Part shown: positions 1-7,168 of the stretch, one piece after another
How positions within the stretch are numbered: position 1 is the stretch's first letter
How the letters are laid out: every line of letters starts with the position of its first letter
From: Mycolicibacter nonchromogenicus
Lineage (GTDB): Bacteria > Actinomycetota > Actinomycetes > Mycobacteriales > Mycobacteriaceae
Direction: 5' to 3'
Assembly (NCBI RefSeq): GCF_002101775.1
Contig: NZ_LQPI01000059.1
Span: 1 to 38,463, forward strand
Length of the DNA: 38,463 bases
Notes under the pieces: model-generated
Database searches by the model: none
What the model saw: only the letters and a program-made list of their open reading frames with translations
Told to the model about the DNA's origin: nothing
Made by a program: the position numbers and the translations under genes

Positions 1-158
1 GAGGTCCGCTCCGCCAGACCACCCCAGCCGGCACCGGAGATGTTGGTCGACGACGCCCACATCCGACGAGCCTCGTCTTCCACGGTCTGGGCGTGCACAT
101 CAAAGCGGCCCGCCATCGAACGCATCGCGTCCGGGTCGGTCATAAAACGACTTGCCAT
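1..158 (-). CDS. esxM: WXG100 protein, EsxM-like (ESX-5), partial
   Basis: This is the N-terminal 52 codons of a WXG100 secretion substrate; the gene runs off the left edge. The protein begins [19 protein letters not shown] and carries the WxG turn at Trp45-Gly46-Gly47. This is characteristic of the QILSS subgroup (EsxJ/K/M/P/W) of M. tuberculosis, whose ESX-5 member is EsxM. Such proteins pair with an EsxN-type partner and leave the cell as a helical-hairpin heterodimer. The ATG at 158 is preceded on the minus strand by a strong AAAGGAG ribosome site about 7 nt upstream. It lies 152 nt downstream of the PE gene and probably shares its transcript. The symbol rests on the eccB5-eccC5 context, because the paralogues are nearly identical to each other. 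Confidence 0.93.
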   Translation of the reverse strand, partial: MASRFMTDPDAMRSMAGRFDVHAQTVEDEARRMWASSTNISGAGWGGLAERT

Positions 159-218
159 GATTTTTCTCCTTTTCTGATGTTTGTTGCTGACTGTTTCTCG
201 TAGTGGACGGATTACTGC

Positions 219-240
219 GCCGGTTACTTCGGTAACCGGC
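219..240 (-). promoter_or_regulatory. Perfect 9-bp hairpin between PE and esxM
   Basis: Arms GCCGGTTAC (219-227) and GTAACCGGC (232-240) are perfectly complementary around a four-base loop. In the minus-strand transcript the loop reads CGAA; on the plus strand it would be UUCG. No U-tract follows, so a processing, stability or partial-termination element in the PE-esxM mRNA is more likely than a classical terminator. The function is inferred. Confidence 0.6.
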
Positions 241-310
241 TACCGGCCTTTGAACGAATGAATTTGTTCCCCTTCCATCAGCCCCCAGCCGGTAGGCGGT
301 TGGTTCCTGA

Positions 311-610
311 TCACCCCGCTGCAGCGGCGTTGACTGCTTCGGTGGCGGCGTAGGAGGTCGAACTGGCATTGAGGGTGGCGACGAACATCTCGTGGATTGC
401 CGCGGCCTGCGAGCTGACCTGCTGGTACATCGAGGCGTGTGCGATGAACTGCGCAGCGGTCAGGGCCGAGACCTCGTCGGCGGCGGCCGGGACCACGCCG
501 GTGGTCGGGCCGGCGGCCGCGACGTTCTGCGCGTTCAGTGCCGAACCGATACCGCTGAGAGTCGCAGCGGCCGCTGACAACGCTTCGGGCTGCGTATTCA
601 CGAACGACAT
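311..610 (-). CDS. PE family protein, ESX-5 locus
   Basis: This is a short PE protein of 99 aa consisting only of the PE domain. The start is MSFVNTQPEALSAAAATL, with the diagnostic Pro8-Glu9. The C-terminus carries the type VII secretion signal YxxxE (Tyr87-Glu91). PE proteins form helical heterodimers with PPE partners, are read by EspG chaperones and leave through the ESX apparatus. The ATG at 610 has a near-ideal AGGAGG site 6 nt upstream. In M. tuberculosis the ESX-5 PE genes (PE18, PE19) come with adjacent PPE genes, but none lies between eccC5 and this gene here, so its partner must be encoded elsewhere. It is probably co-transcribed with the esxM-like gene downstream. Confidence 0.93.
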   Translation of the reverse strand: MSFVNTQPEALSAAAATLSGIGSALNAQNVAAAGPTTGVVPAAADEVSALTAAQFIAHASMYQQVSSQAAAIHEMFVATLNASSTSYAATEAVNAAAAG

Positions 611-623
611 TCGTACCTCCTCT

Positions 624-643
624 AGATTGCTTCTCAGCAATCT
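624..643 (-). promoter_or_regulatory. 5' UTR hairpin with GNRA-type loop before PE ribosome site
   Basis: On the minus strand AGATTGCT-GAGA-AGCAATCT forms a perfect 8-bp stem closed by GAGA, a GNRA-class tetraloop. The stem ends only 2-3 nt before the GGAGG ribosome site of the PE gene. It could stabilise the 5' end of the PE-esxM mRNA or tune access to the ribosome site. The structure is seen directly; the role is inferred. Confidence 0.6.
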
Positions 644-654
644 CTCTGGTGTCG

Positions 655-660
655 ATCGTA
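655..660 (-). promoter_or_regulatory. Candidate -10 hexamer for PE-esxM
   Basis: TACGAT on the minus strand fits the mycobacterial TANNNT -10 pattern and would place the transcript start just upstream of the leader hairpin, giving a leader of about 40 nt. No convincing -35 is visible at the usual spacing. The call is tentative. Confidence 0.3.
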
Positions 661-694
661 AGGGGTCAAACCACCCCGGAGAACCCAGGAAGCT

Positions 695-735
695 AAGTGT
701 TCATCTGCAGATAACAAGTGTTCACCTGAGGTAAC
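695..735. repeat. Two tandem 20-21 bp units, each with a palindrome, upstream of PE
   Basis: Units 695-715 and 716-735 share the frame AAGTGTTCAyCTG...TAAC. Each contains a palindrome: ATCTGCAGAT (703-712) and ACCTGAGGT (724-732). The two centres are about 20.5 bp apart, close to two helical turns, so dimers bound to both would lie on the same DNA face. The array sits 85-125 bp upstream of the PE start and looks like a tandem operator. The regulator is unknown. Confidence 0.55.
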
Positions 736-905
736 AATGTGACGGCCGTAACTCCGCGCCGGCGCCCCGGAAATGGCCCCAAACAGGCAAAACACAAACT
801 TGCGATTTTCAGTGGAATCCGCCCGCGTTAACCGCACCGATACCTACGGCCATAACGCCACTATTCGAAACACGGCACGGGTAATTCGCTTGTCCTCAGG
901 CACGT

Positions 906-962
906 GTAACAAAGCCAGCAACCACTGCGACTTGTTACTGGCGTCACAGTGGTTGCTGGCTT
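906..962 (-). terminator. Hairpin downstream of eccC5, likely terminator, with alternative pairing
   Basis: Arms 912-927 (AAGCCAGCAACCACTG) and 947-962 are a perfect 16-bp inverted repeat starting 11 nt past the eccC5 stop. On the minus strand the stem is followed by a weakly U-rich TTTGTTACA stretch. A second, mutually exclusive 7-bp pairing is possible between 906-912 (GTAACAA) and 932-938 (TTGTTAC). An intrinsic terminator separating eccC5 from PE-esxM is the simplest reading. Confidence 0.65.
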
Positions 963-973
963 GGGTCGGGGGG

Positions 974-3900
974 TCAGCCCGTCGGGGTCGTGGCACGCTC
1001 CTGGGTCGGCGCCCGCCGCAGCTCGGTGGCGGCGACCTGAACGAACACACCGGTGTCCTCGGCCATCAGCAGGCCTCGGCCACGAGGCAGCGGGCCACCC
1101 TTCATCTTGCCGCGGATGAAGCCCTCGTCCGGGTCGGCGTCCATCACCAACAGCGGCGCATTGGCCTGGTGCAGGGCCCGCAGCAGCGGGTCGGCACCCG
1201 CGGACGACCAGCCGCCGAACGTGCGTGTGGCGATCACGTGGAGGCCGACGTCGGCCGCCCGGTTGATCCACGGCGCCGCCTTTTGGAACGGCGAGTCGAA
1301 GCCGGGCGGGAACTGCTGGATGTCGTCGATGATCAAGAAGATCTCCGGTCCACTCCACCAGGCCCGCGACAGCAGTTCCTCGGCTGACAGCCCCGGCGGG
1401 GGTTCACGGTTGGCCAGCGTGGTGGCCAAGTCGTTGATCAGCGCAATGGTGCCGTCCAGGTTGTAGGCGAACTTCTCGACGTAGTCCGTCCCCAACGTGG
1501 TCAGCAACTGCCGGCGCGGGTCGATCAGCCACACCTGCGCCGAGGGCCGACCGTCCGGGTTGGGCTCCGGCGCGGTGCTGGATCCCGGTGCGTAGAGCCG
1601 CTCGATCTCGCTCATGATGGTGGCCAGCGTGGTGGTGCGGCCACATTCGCGGCGCCCGGTCACCATCAGGTGGCCGTTCTCGGCGAAGTTCAGATAGACC
1701 GGCTGCAGGTCCAGTTCGGAGATCGCCCAGGCGATACCGCCCGCACCGACTCCTTCGCGGCGGTCCTTGGCCGCGACGGCGCGCACCTCGTCCAGCCCGA
1801 ACCGCGCCGGCAGACGGCGCACCGGGCGCACCCGGCCGACCGCCACCTGGCTGACTGCCGCGGCCACGCTGTCGGACTCGAACACCCGCTCGCTGGTGTC
1901 TCCCATTGCGGGCCGTGCGATCTGAGTGTGCAGACCGGACTGCGGGTCGCTGTCGAGGCGGACGTAGTTGACCGCGACCATGCCACGTCCCGGCTTGACC
2001 GGAACGTCCTTGGCGAACCGGGAACGCACCAGCTTGGCGTCCTCGACTGCGGCCAGTCGCAGCTCGACGCGGGAACCGAACCCGCTTCGCACCGGTGGGC
2101 GCAGCTCCGACTCCCGGTCGGCGGTCACGATCACGTGCACACCGAACGAGGGCCCCTGATTGATGATCACGTTGACCTGCTCGACGAGCACCTCGTTCTC
2201 TTCCGAGAGCGCCCGGTAGTTGTCGACCACCAGATAGACGTCGCCGAACCCGTCGTTGGGCACCGGGCCCGGGGCACCTTCGAACTTGCGCCGACGGAAG
2301 ACCTCCATCGAGGCCACGTCGTGCTCCAGGAAGCTGCGCTTGCGGGTCCGCACCAGCGCCAGCAGCTCGGCCACCGTACGACGCACCCCGTCGGGGTCAG
2401 TCGGGCCGCAGACGCTGCCCACGTGCGGCAGTCCGGCAACGGTGGTCAGCGAGGTGCCGCTGTAGGCCAGGCAGTAGAACTGGACCTGTTCGGGGGTGTG
2501 GGTCAACGCCGCCGAGCAGATCAGGGTCTGCAGAGCGGTCGTCTTGCCCGCACCGCCGGCGCCCAGGATCAGCACGTTGGAGCCGGGCCCGGACGTGTCC
2601 ACCGTCCACGGCGGCTGGTCGTGCTTGTACGGCCGGTCGATGATCCCGATCGGGAACACCAGGTCCCGACGGGTGCCGTAGCCCTCCTGCCACGGGTGAC
2701 CCAGGTAGCGGTTCACCAGCTCGTCCACGCTCAGCGGGATGTCCAGCGGCGGCTGCCACAACCGGTAGGGCTCGAAGTCGATCTGGCGCAGCTGGTCGAT
2801 GATGACCGTGCCGACCTTGGGCGTCCGGATGAAGTCCTCTTCCTCGACCTCGACGGGCTCCTCGGCCGGGGTCGCCGGCTTGACGTCGATCGCCACCAGC
2901 TCGTCGGCCGCCTCGAGCTCCGGATTGCTCACGCTGACCTCGAGCGGCGTGTACTCGGTGGTGAACAGCTGCGGCCGGATGTAGTCGACGGCGTGCGTCA
3001 ACGGCAACGCCTCGTCGTCGAGGATGCCGCCCCGGTGGTAGTCGCGCCACAGGAACTCGGCCTGGAAACGGATGACCTCTTCGCCGCTCTTGCGGAAATA
3101 GCCGAGGCCGGCCTTGGACGGCAGGTTCACCGCGTTGGGCACACCGGCGGCCTGCGCGGCACCGGCGGTCTGCGCCTTGAGCACCAGCCGGTAGCCCATG
3201 TTCTCCATCAGCTTCTCGGCGCGGCTCTCGATGGTCTGCGAGGCCATCATCAGGTGCACCCAGTAAGCACGGCCCTGGCGGCCGATCGAGTCCAGCACCT
3301 CGACCGCGGTGGGCATGATGCGGAACCACTCGTAGAACTCGTCGATGACGACCACCAGCATCGGCAGCGGCGGCAGGCTGTCGTCGCCACGCGCGCGCAT
3401 CCGGGTCCGGATCTCGTTGTACTCCTTGGCGCCGTCGACACCGGCGTTGTCGCACATGCTCTTTCGCCGGGCGATCTCACCCCACATGGCCTCCAAAAAG
3501 CGCTCCATGAGGGCCTGGTCGTCTTCGAGGTCGGTGATGATCCGCGACACGTGCGGTACCCCGGCGAACGGCTTGACCGCCGATCCACCCTTGAGGTCGG
3601 CCAGCACGAACTGCAGGTCCTCCGGCGGGTGAGCCAGCAGCAGCGACTCGATCACCGTGCGCACCAGGGTCGACTTACCGGAACCGGTGGTGCCGGACAT
3701 GACGCCGTGCGGCCCGTCGCCGCCCTCGTCGAGGGACTTCATGTCCAGGAAGAGCAGTTCGCCGTTGTCGGAACGGTTTCCGAACGGAATGCGCAGCCGG
3801 CCCCGGGTGCGGGAATCGCTGCGGCTCGCCCACAGCGCGTCGAAGTCGATCCGCCCGGCGTCTTCGATGCCGTAGTAGGACAAGATGTCGCGCGCACCCA

Positions 3901-5191
3901 TGTGGTGCGACACCTTCTGGCCGATCTCCTCGTAGGCCGCCGCGATGCGCCAGTGCGCCAAGCGCTGCGAGAACTGTTCGGCGTCGGTCTCGCTGACCTG
4001 GTCGGCGAGCGCGAAGAACCACTCGTTGTCGTCGATCACCATCCAGGTGTCACGGTCACGCGGCAGGGCGTTGATGATGCCCTTCTCGTCGATCCGAAGC
4101 ACCCGCTGCGGAACGTTCCATTCCGGCGTGCCGGTCAGGTCGAAGAACGTCACCCCGTCGATGCCCTCGGTGGTGTTGACGTACTCCCACTGCGGGTCCT
4201 GTCCGTCGACGATGATGAGGTGGTGCGGGGTGGGCGTCTCGGCCGACGAGCTGGCGTGGCGCGGCATGAACGATCCACGCCCGGAGAACAGGTCGGCGTG
4301 TTCGGTGGCGAAGTCCTGCACCGAGCCGTACACCATGCGCGCGTTGCCCGCGGCGTCCTGGCGGCGCGGGTCGCCGAAGTGCGGCATCCACTTCACCCAA
4401 TCCCACTGCGACACATCTGAAGTCACCACGATCATGCGCAGGTGGTCAGGTCCGTGCGAGAACGCCAGCTGGCAGATTATCGCGCGCATCAGCCCGAGCA
4501 CCTGCTCACGGTCGCCCACCAGCGAATACCAGGGCTCCACCAGCAGCGAGATCATCTTCGGCAGGTTGTAGACCACGCTCTGGTAGCGCCCGAACTCCTG
4601 CAGCGCCTTACCGGTCACCGGCTCGAGCTCGATGTCGGTCGGCATGTTCTGCGGCTCACCCCAGGTGACCTCGGGCCGGGTCATGCCCACGCCGACGCGG
4701 GCCAAGCCGAAGTTGAGGTCCTTGCCATTGGGCTGGCGCTCCCACATACGCGCCGTGCCCACCGCGGCGTCCAGCGTGGACGGTGCGGGGTGGTACCACC
4801 GGTAGTTGGCGTCCATGCTGTCGGCGGACTCGGCCGCCGACTCGCGCAGCCGGTCCAGCATGAGCATGAACTGGGCACGCATGGCGTCGAGCTTGGGCCG
4901 GCTCAGTTGCTGGGCGCCGCCGCCGAAGCGGCCGCCGAACATCATCATCGCGACGCCGCCGATCATGAAGATCGGGAAGATCGAGCCCGCGCCCAGGAAC
5001 ATCCGGGAGCCGCTGGCCACCGTCATCGCGACCATGCCGACCAGCAGGCCGACCACGAGCACGCCGACCACCACCAGCCACCACGGCTTGCCCTCTGGCG
5101 GCGGCACGCTCAGCGGGGTGGGCAATACGATGTTTTCCGGCTTGACCGCCGGCGCACGTTCCGGCGTCGGCCGGGCGTATCCACGTTTCAT
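974..5191 (-). CDS. eccC5: EccC5, FtsK/SpoIIIE-type ATPase of ESX-5
   Basis: This is the motor ATPase and substrate receptor of the ESX-5 inner-membrane complex, 1405 aa in one chain (M. tuberculosis EccC5 is about 1390 aa). The N-terminus (MKRGYARPTPE) is followed by two transmembrane helices within about residues 35-90. Three FtsK-like nucleotide-binding domains follow. The first has an intact Walker A, GTTGSGKST, near residue 500 and Walker B LVVVIDEF. The second has GAGGAGKTT near 877 and the degenerate acidic motif VYLVVDNY. The third has the odd P-loop GRRECGRTT near 1178 with IFLIIDD. An intact D1 with weaker D2 and D3 is normal for this family. The ATG overlaps the eccB5 stop by 4 nt (ATGA), implying translational coupling. 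A strong hairpin follows the stop. Confidence 0.97.
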   Translation of the reverse strand: MKRGYARPTPERAPAVKPENIVLPTPLSVPPPEGKPWWLVVVGVLVVGLLVGMVAMTVASGSRMFLGAGSIFPIFMIGGVAMMMFGGRFGGGAQQLSRPKLDAMRAQFMLMLDRLRESAAESADSMDANYRWYHPAPSTLDAAVGTARMWERQPNGKDLNFGLARVGVGMTRPEVTWGEPQNMPTDIELEPVTGKALQEFGRYQSVVYNLPKMISLLVEPWYSLVGDREQVLGLMRAIICQLAFSHGPDHLRMIVVTSDVSQWDWVKWMPHFGDPRRQDAAGNARMVYGSVQDFATEHADLFSGRGSFMPRHASSSAETPTPHHLIIVDGQDPQWEYVNTTEGIDGVTFFDLTGTPEWNVPQRVLRIDEKGIINALPRDRDTWMVIDDNEWFFALADQVSETDAEQFSQRLAHWRIAAAYEEIGQKVSHHMGARDILSYYGIEDAGRIDFDALWASRSDSRTRGRLRIPFGNRSDNGELLFLDMKSLDEGGDGPHGVMSGTTGSGKSTLVRTVIESLLLAHPPEDLQFVLADLKGGSAVKPFAGVPHVSRIITDLEDDQALMERFLEAMWGEIARRKSMCDNAGVDGAKEYNEIRTRMRARGDDSLPPLPMLVVVIDEFYEWFRIMPTAVEVLDSIGRQGRAYWVHLMMASQTIESRAEKLMENMGYRLVLKAQTAGAAQAAGVPNAVNLPSKAGLGYFRKSGEEVIRFQAEFLWRDYHRGGILDDEALPLTHAVDYIRPQLFTTEYTPLEVSVSNPELEAADELVAIDVKPATPAEEPVEVEEEDFIRTPKVGTVIIDQLRQIDFEPYRLWQPPLDIPLSVDELVNRYLGHPWQEGYGTRRDLVFPIGIIDRPYKHDQPPWTVDTSGPGSNVLILGAGGAGKTTALQTLICSAALTHTPEQVQFYCLAYSGTSLTTVAGLPHVGSVCGPTDPDGVRRTVAELLALVRTRKRSFLEHDVASMEVFRRRKFEGAPGPVPNDGFGDVYLVVDNYRALSEENEVLVEQVNVIINQGPSFGVHVIVTADRESELRPPVRSGFGSRVELRLAAVEDAKLVRSRFAKDVPVKPGRGMVAVNYVRLDSDPQSGLHTQIARPAMGDTSERVFESDSVAAAVSQVAVGRVRPVRRLPARFGLDEVRAVAAKDRREGVGAGGIAWAISELDLQPVYLNFAENGHLMVTGRRECGRTTTLATIMSEIERLYAPGSSTAPEPNPDGRPSAQVWLIDPRRQLLTTLGTDYVEKFAYNLDGTIALINDLATTLANREPPPGLSAEELLSRAWWSGPEIFLIIDDIQQFPPGFDSPFQKAAPWINRAADVGLHVIATRTFGGWSSAGADPLLRALHQANAPLLVMDADPDEGFIRGKMKGGPLPRGRGLLMAEDTGVFVQVAATELRRAPTQERATTPTG

Positions 5192-6702
5192 CTGGGCACC
5201 GCCAATTCTGCTGGGCTCATATCGGTTGGCAGGGTGTCGTGACGTACCAGGGCATCCTGTCGGGACAGGGTCGGGCCGTGCGCCAGCAAGCGCAGCGCCA
5301 CCGACGGCGCCAGGGCCGGTTCGCCGACCAGGCCCAGGGCCTTGCGCTCGTCATCGCCGGGGATCCCGAATCGAACGCCCGAAGCCGAGATCCACCACAT
5401 CGACTCCCGCGTGGAGGCATCCGGGTCGTTGCCGGTCACCGCGACGAAGTTGCCGTAGCTCGGACCGAAGTAGACGCGGTCGGCCTCCGGCACGCCGGCG
5501 CTGTTGGTCTTCACCAGCGACACCACCCGGTTCATCTGCTTCTGCGGCACCGGGATGGTGGGGCCGGACACCACCTGCACCCGGGCCCGGCTGTCACCGA
5601 CGGAACGCTCCCACCACCAGCAGGTGGAGGGGTTCTCCTTGATGTCGACGACCTGAAGCGGTCCCTCGGGGTAAGCCGACAGGTCCAGTCCGGTGACCAC
5701 CGGCATCTTCGCCAATTCCTGCGGCGTCACCACCGCGGGCGCACCGCCGCCGGTGGCGCCGGCGTTCTGCAGGATGCGGGCCACCACCGGTGAGACCGTC
5801 TGCACGCCGTTCATCAGCACCACCGAATACTGTTGCGGCCCAGCCAGCTGCGGCGTGGTGAACACCATGCCCACCGGGCCGGGGGCGTCCGGGAAGGCCG
5901 CGGGGCGGCCGGCGTCGGGAACAAAGGGCACCGCCAGTTCCGGGCCCACCGGCAACGCGTCGAACAGCGCCTGGCTCATCGGGCGGGCGTGGTCGACCTG
6001 TTCGGGGGTCAGACCCAGTGGCAGCAGCACCGCCCGGTCGGCGGCGTCGATGCGCGAGCGGCGACCCTGGCGAACCACCCAGGATTCGTTGTTGTAGCGC
6101 AGCACCACCGCGTCGGCCCCGTCCAGCACCCGGCGGCGCTCGTTGAGCTCCGGGGCACCGTCGATCACCGTCACGGTCACCGGCGACGGCGCGCCGGCGA
6201 CACCCTGGACGTTGGCGACGGTGTCGCAGATCAGCCACGACGACGTCGAGGGCGACGTCGGCAGCAGGTTCGACGGTGCGCCGGGGATTCCCACCAGGGG
6301 GCCGTGCGGCTGCTCGGCGATCTGGGACGCACGCACCTTGTGCGGGTTGTCGGGCCGTCCGGCGATCAGGCGCGCCGAGGCCAGATTCAGCGCCGGATAT
6401 ATAGTGCCGCCGACCCGCACGTAGAGGGCGCCGGAATCACGGTCGGCGATGATCGGCGATTCGTTCATCTGACCCGAGGGGCTCAGGAACGACCACAGCA
6501 GCGCACCGAGGCAGACCACCGCGGCGGCCGACACGGAAGCGACCACGGCCAGCGACTGGCGCCGGCCGGGCTCGACTTCCATCCGCACCTGCCAGCGGGT
6601 CAACGCCATCGCGGTCCGTCGCGCCAGGAATTGGTACCCCGTCATCTGGGTACGCGTCGACAGCCCAAGGCCGTATCCGGGTCCCCGCTGTTCGTCAGCC
6701 AC
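5188..6702 (-). CDS. eccB5: EccB5, ESX-5 membrane complex subunit
   Basis: This 504-aa single-pass protein is a core of the ESX-5 inner-membrane complex; its large domain lies on the outer side of the membrane. The N-terminal cytoplasmic segment (GYGLGLSTRTQMTGYQFLAR) and the transmembrane helix at about residues 51-72 match EccB5 of M. tuberculosis closely, as does the C-terminal ending with the DTLPTDMSPAELAVP motif. A Cys pair in the periplasmic domain (ICDTV and STCWWW) could form the family disulfide. I chose the GTG at 6702 (VADEQRGPGYG) because it aligns with the known start; a TTG at 6714 would add four residues. The stop overlaps the eccC5 ATG, so the two are one operon. The upstream gene is divergent. 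Confidence 0.96.
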   Translation of the reverse strand: MADEQRGPGYGLGLSTRTQMTGYQFLARRTAMALTRWQVRMEVEPGRRQSLAVVASVSAAAVVCLGALLWSFLSPSGQMNESPIIADRDSGALYVRVGGTIYPALNLASARLIAGRPDNPHKVRASQIAEQPHGPLVGIPGAPSNLLPTSPSTSSWLICDTVANVQGVAGAPSPVTVTVIDGAPELNERRRVLDGADAVVLRYNNESWVVRQGRRSRIDAADRAVLLPLGLTPEQVDHARPMSQALFDALPVGPELAVPFVPDAGRPAAFPDAPGPVGMVFTTPQLAGPQQYSVVLMNGVQTVSPVVARILQNAGATGGGAPAVVTPQELAKMPVVTGLDLSAYPEGPLQVVDIKENPSTCWWWERSVGDSRARVQVVSGPTIPVPQKQMNRVVSLVKTNSAGVPEADRVYFGPSYGNFVAVTGNDPDASTRESMWWISASGVRFGIPGDDERKALGLVGEPALAPSVALRLLAHGPTLSRQDALVRHDTLPTDMSPAELAVPR

Positions 6703-7168
6703 GGCGCACCCCAAGCCCCGCCGGTCGCACTGCCGTATTACGGCGCTGTGCCGGTCGCGTATAGGTCCTCATCTACCCCTGCCTGCTCACACGTATCTAC
6801 ACTGCGCATGCTAGCTGTGTCGCGCTACTGCTGCCCGCGGTGCAGATTGCAATCTGATGGCGATGGCGAAACTGCGGTTCGCCGTTCTTGCCGGAATTAT
6901 TACTGTGTTAGATGAACGATCTGTTAAGCGCGTGATTCAGGCGAGTTCCTGGTCAGTTCGCTCAGCACAAAACGATGATGCGCTCACCGTTCTGTTCGCC
7001 CCCACTACCGAGCCGCACCGGTTGGCTCCCCCGGGCAGCGGCCCCCGGCAGGCCGCCGGCGCCGACATGGTGAAACCCGCACATGCGGTAAATGAGCTTC
7101 CTGTCAGGACGCTGCGTATCTGATGTCAATATATCGGGTCACGATCCTTTTCGCGCTACCGTGGAGAA
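6703..7168. other. Divergent intergenic region between eccB5 and the Mo-oxidoreductase gene
   Basis: This 466-bp region separates two divergent genes and must hold both promoters. Short open frames across it lack ribosome sites and family signatures, and I call none of them genes. A 14-bp palindrome at 6843-6856 is the only strong structure seen. The stretch around 6880-6960 is less GC-rich than its surroundings. Confidence 0.6.
6843..6856. promoter_or_regulatory. 14-bp perfect palindrome, candidate operator
   Basis: CAGATTGCAATCTG is a perfect palindrome 141 bp upstream of the eccB5 start. Its arms AGATTGC/GCAATCT recur as the stem of the PE leader hairpin at 624-643, with different spacing. 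A binding site for a dimeric regulator is possible; nothing identifies the regulator. Confidence 0.4.

Noticed and set aside
1670..4420. A 916-codon open frame on the plus strand
   Set aside because: It is antisense to eccC5 and its composition (Arg, Gly, His, Val runs) is that of a GC-rich shadow; eccC5 has all family motifs.
6857..7123. An 88-codon frame upstream of the b561/Moco gene
   Set aside because: No ribosome site, no recognisable sequence, and it lies where the divergent promoters must be.
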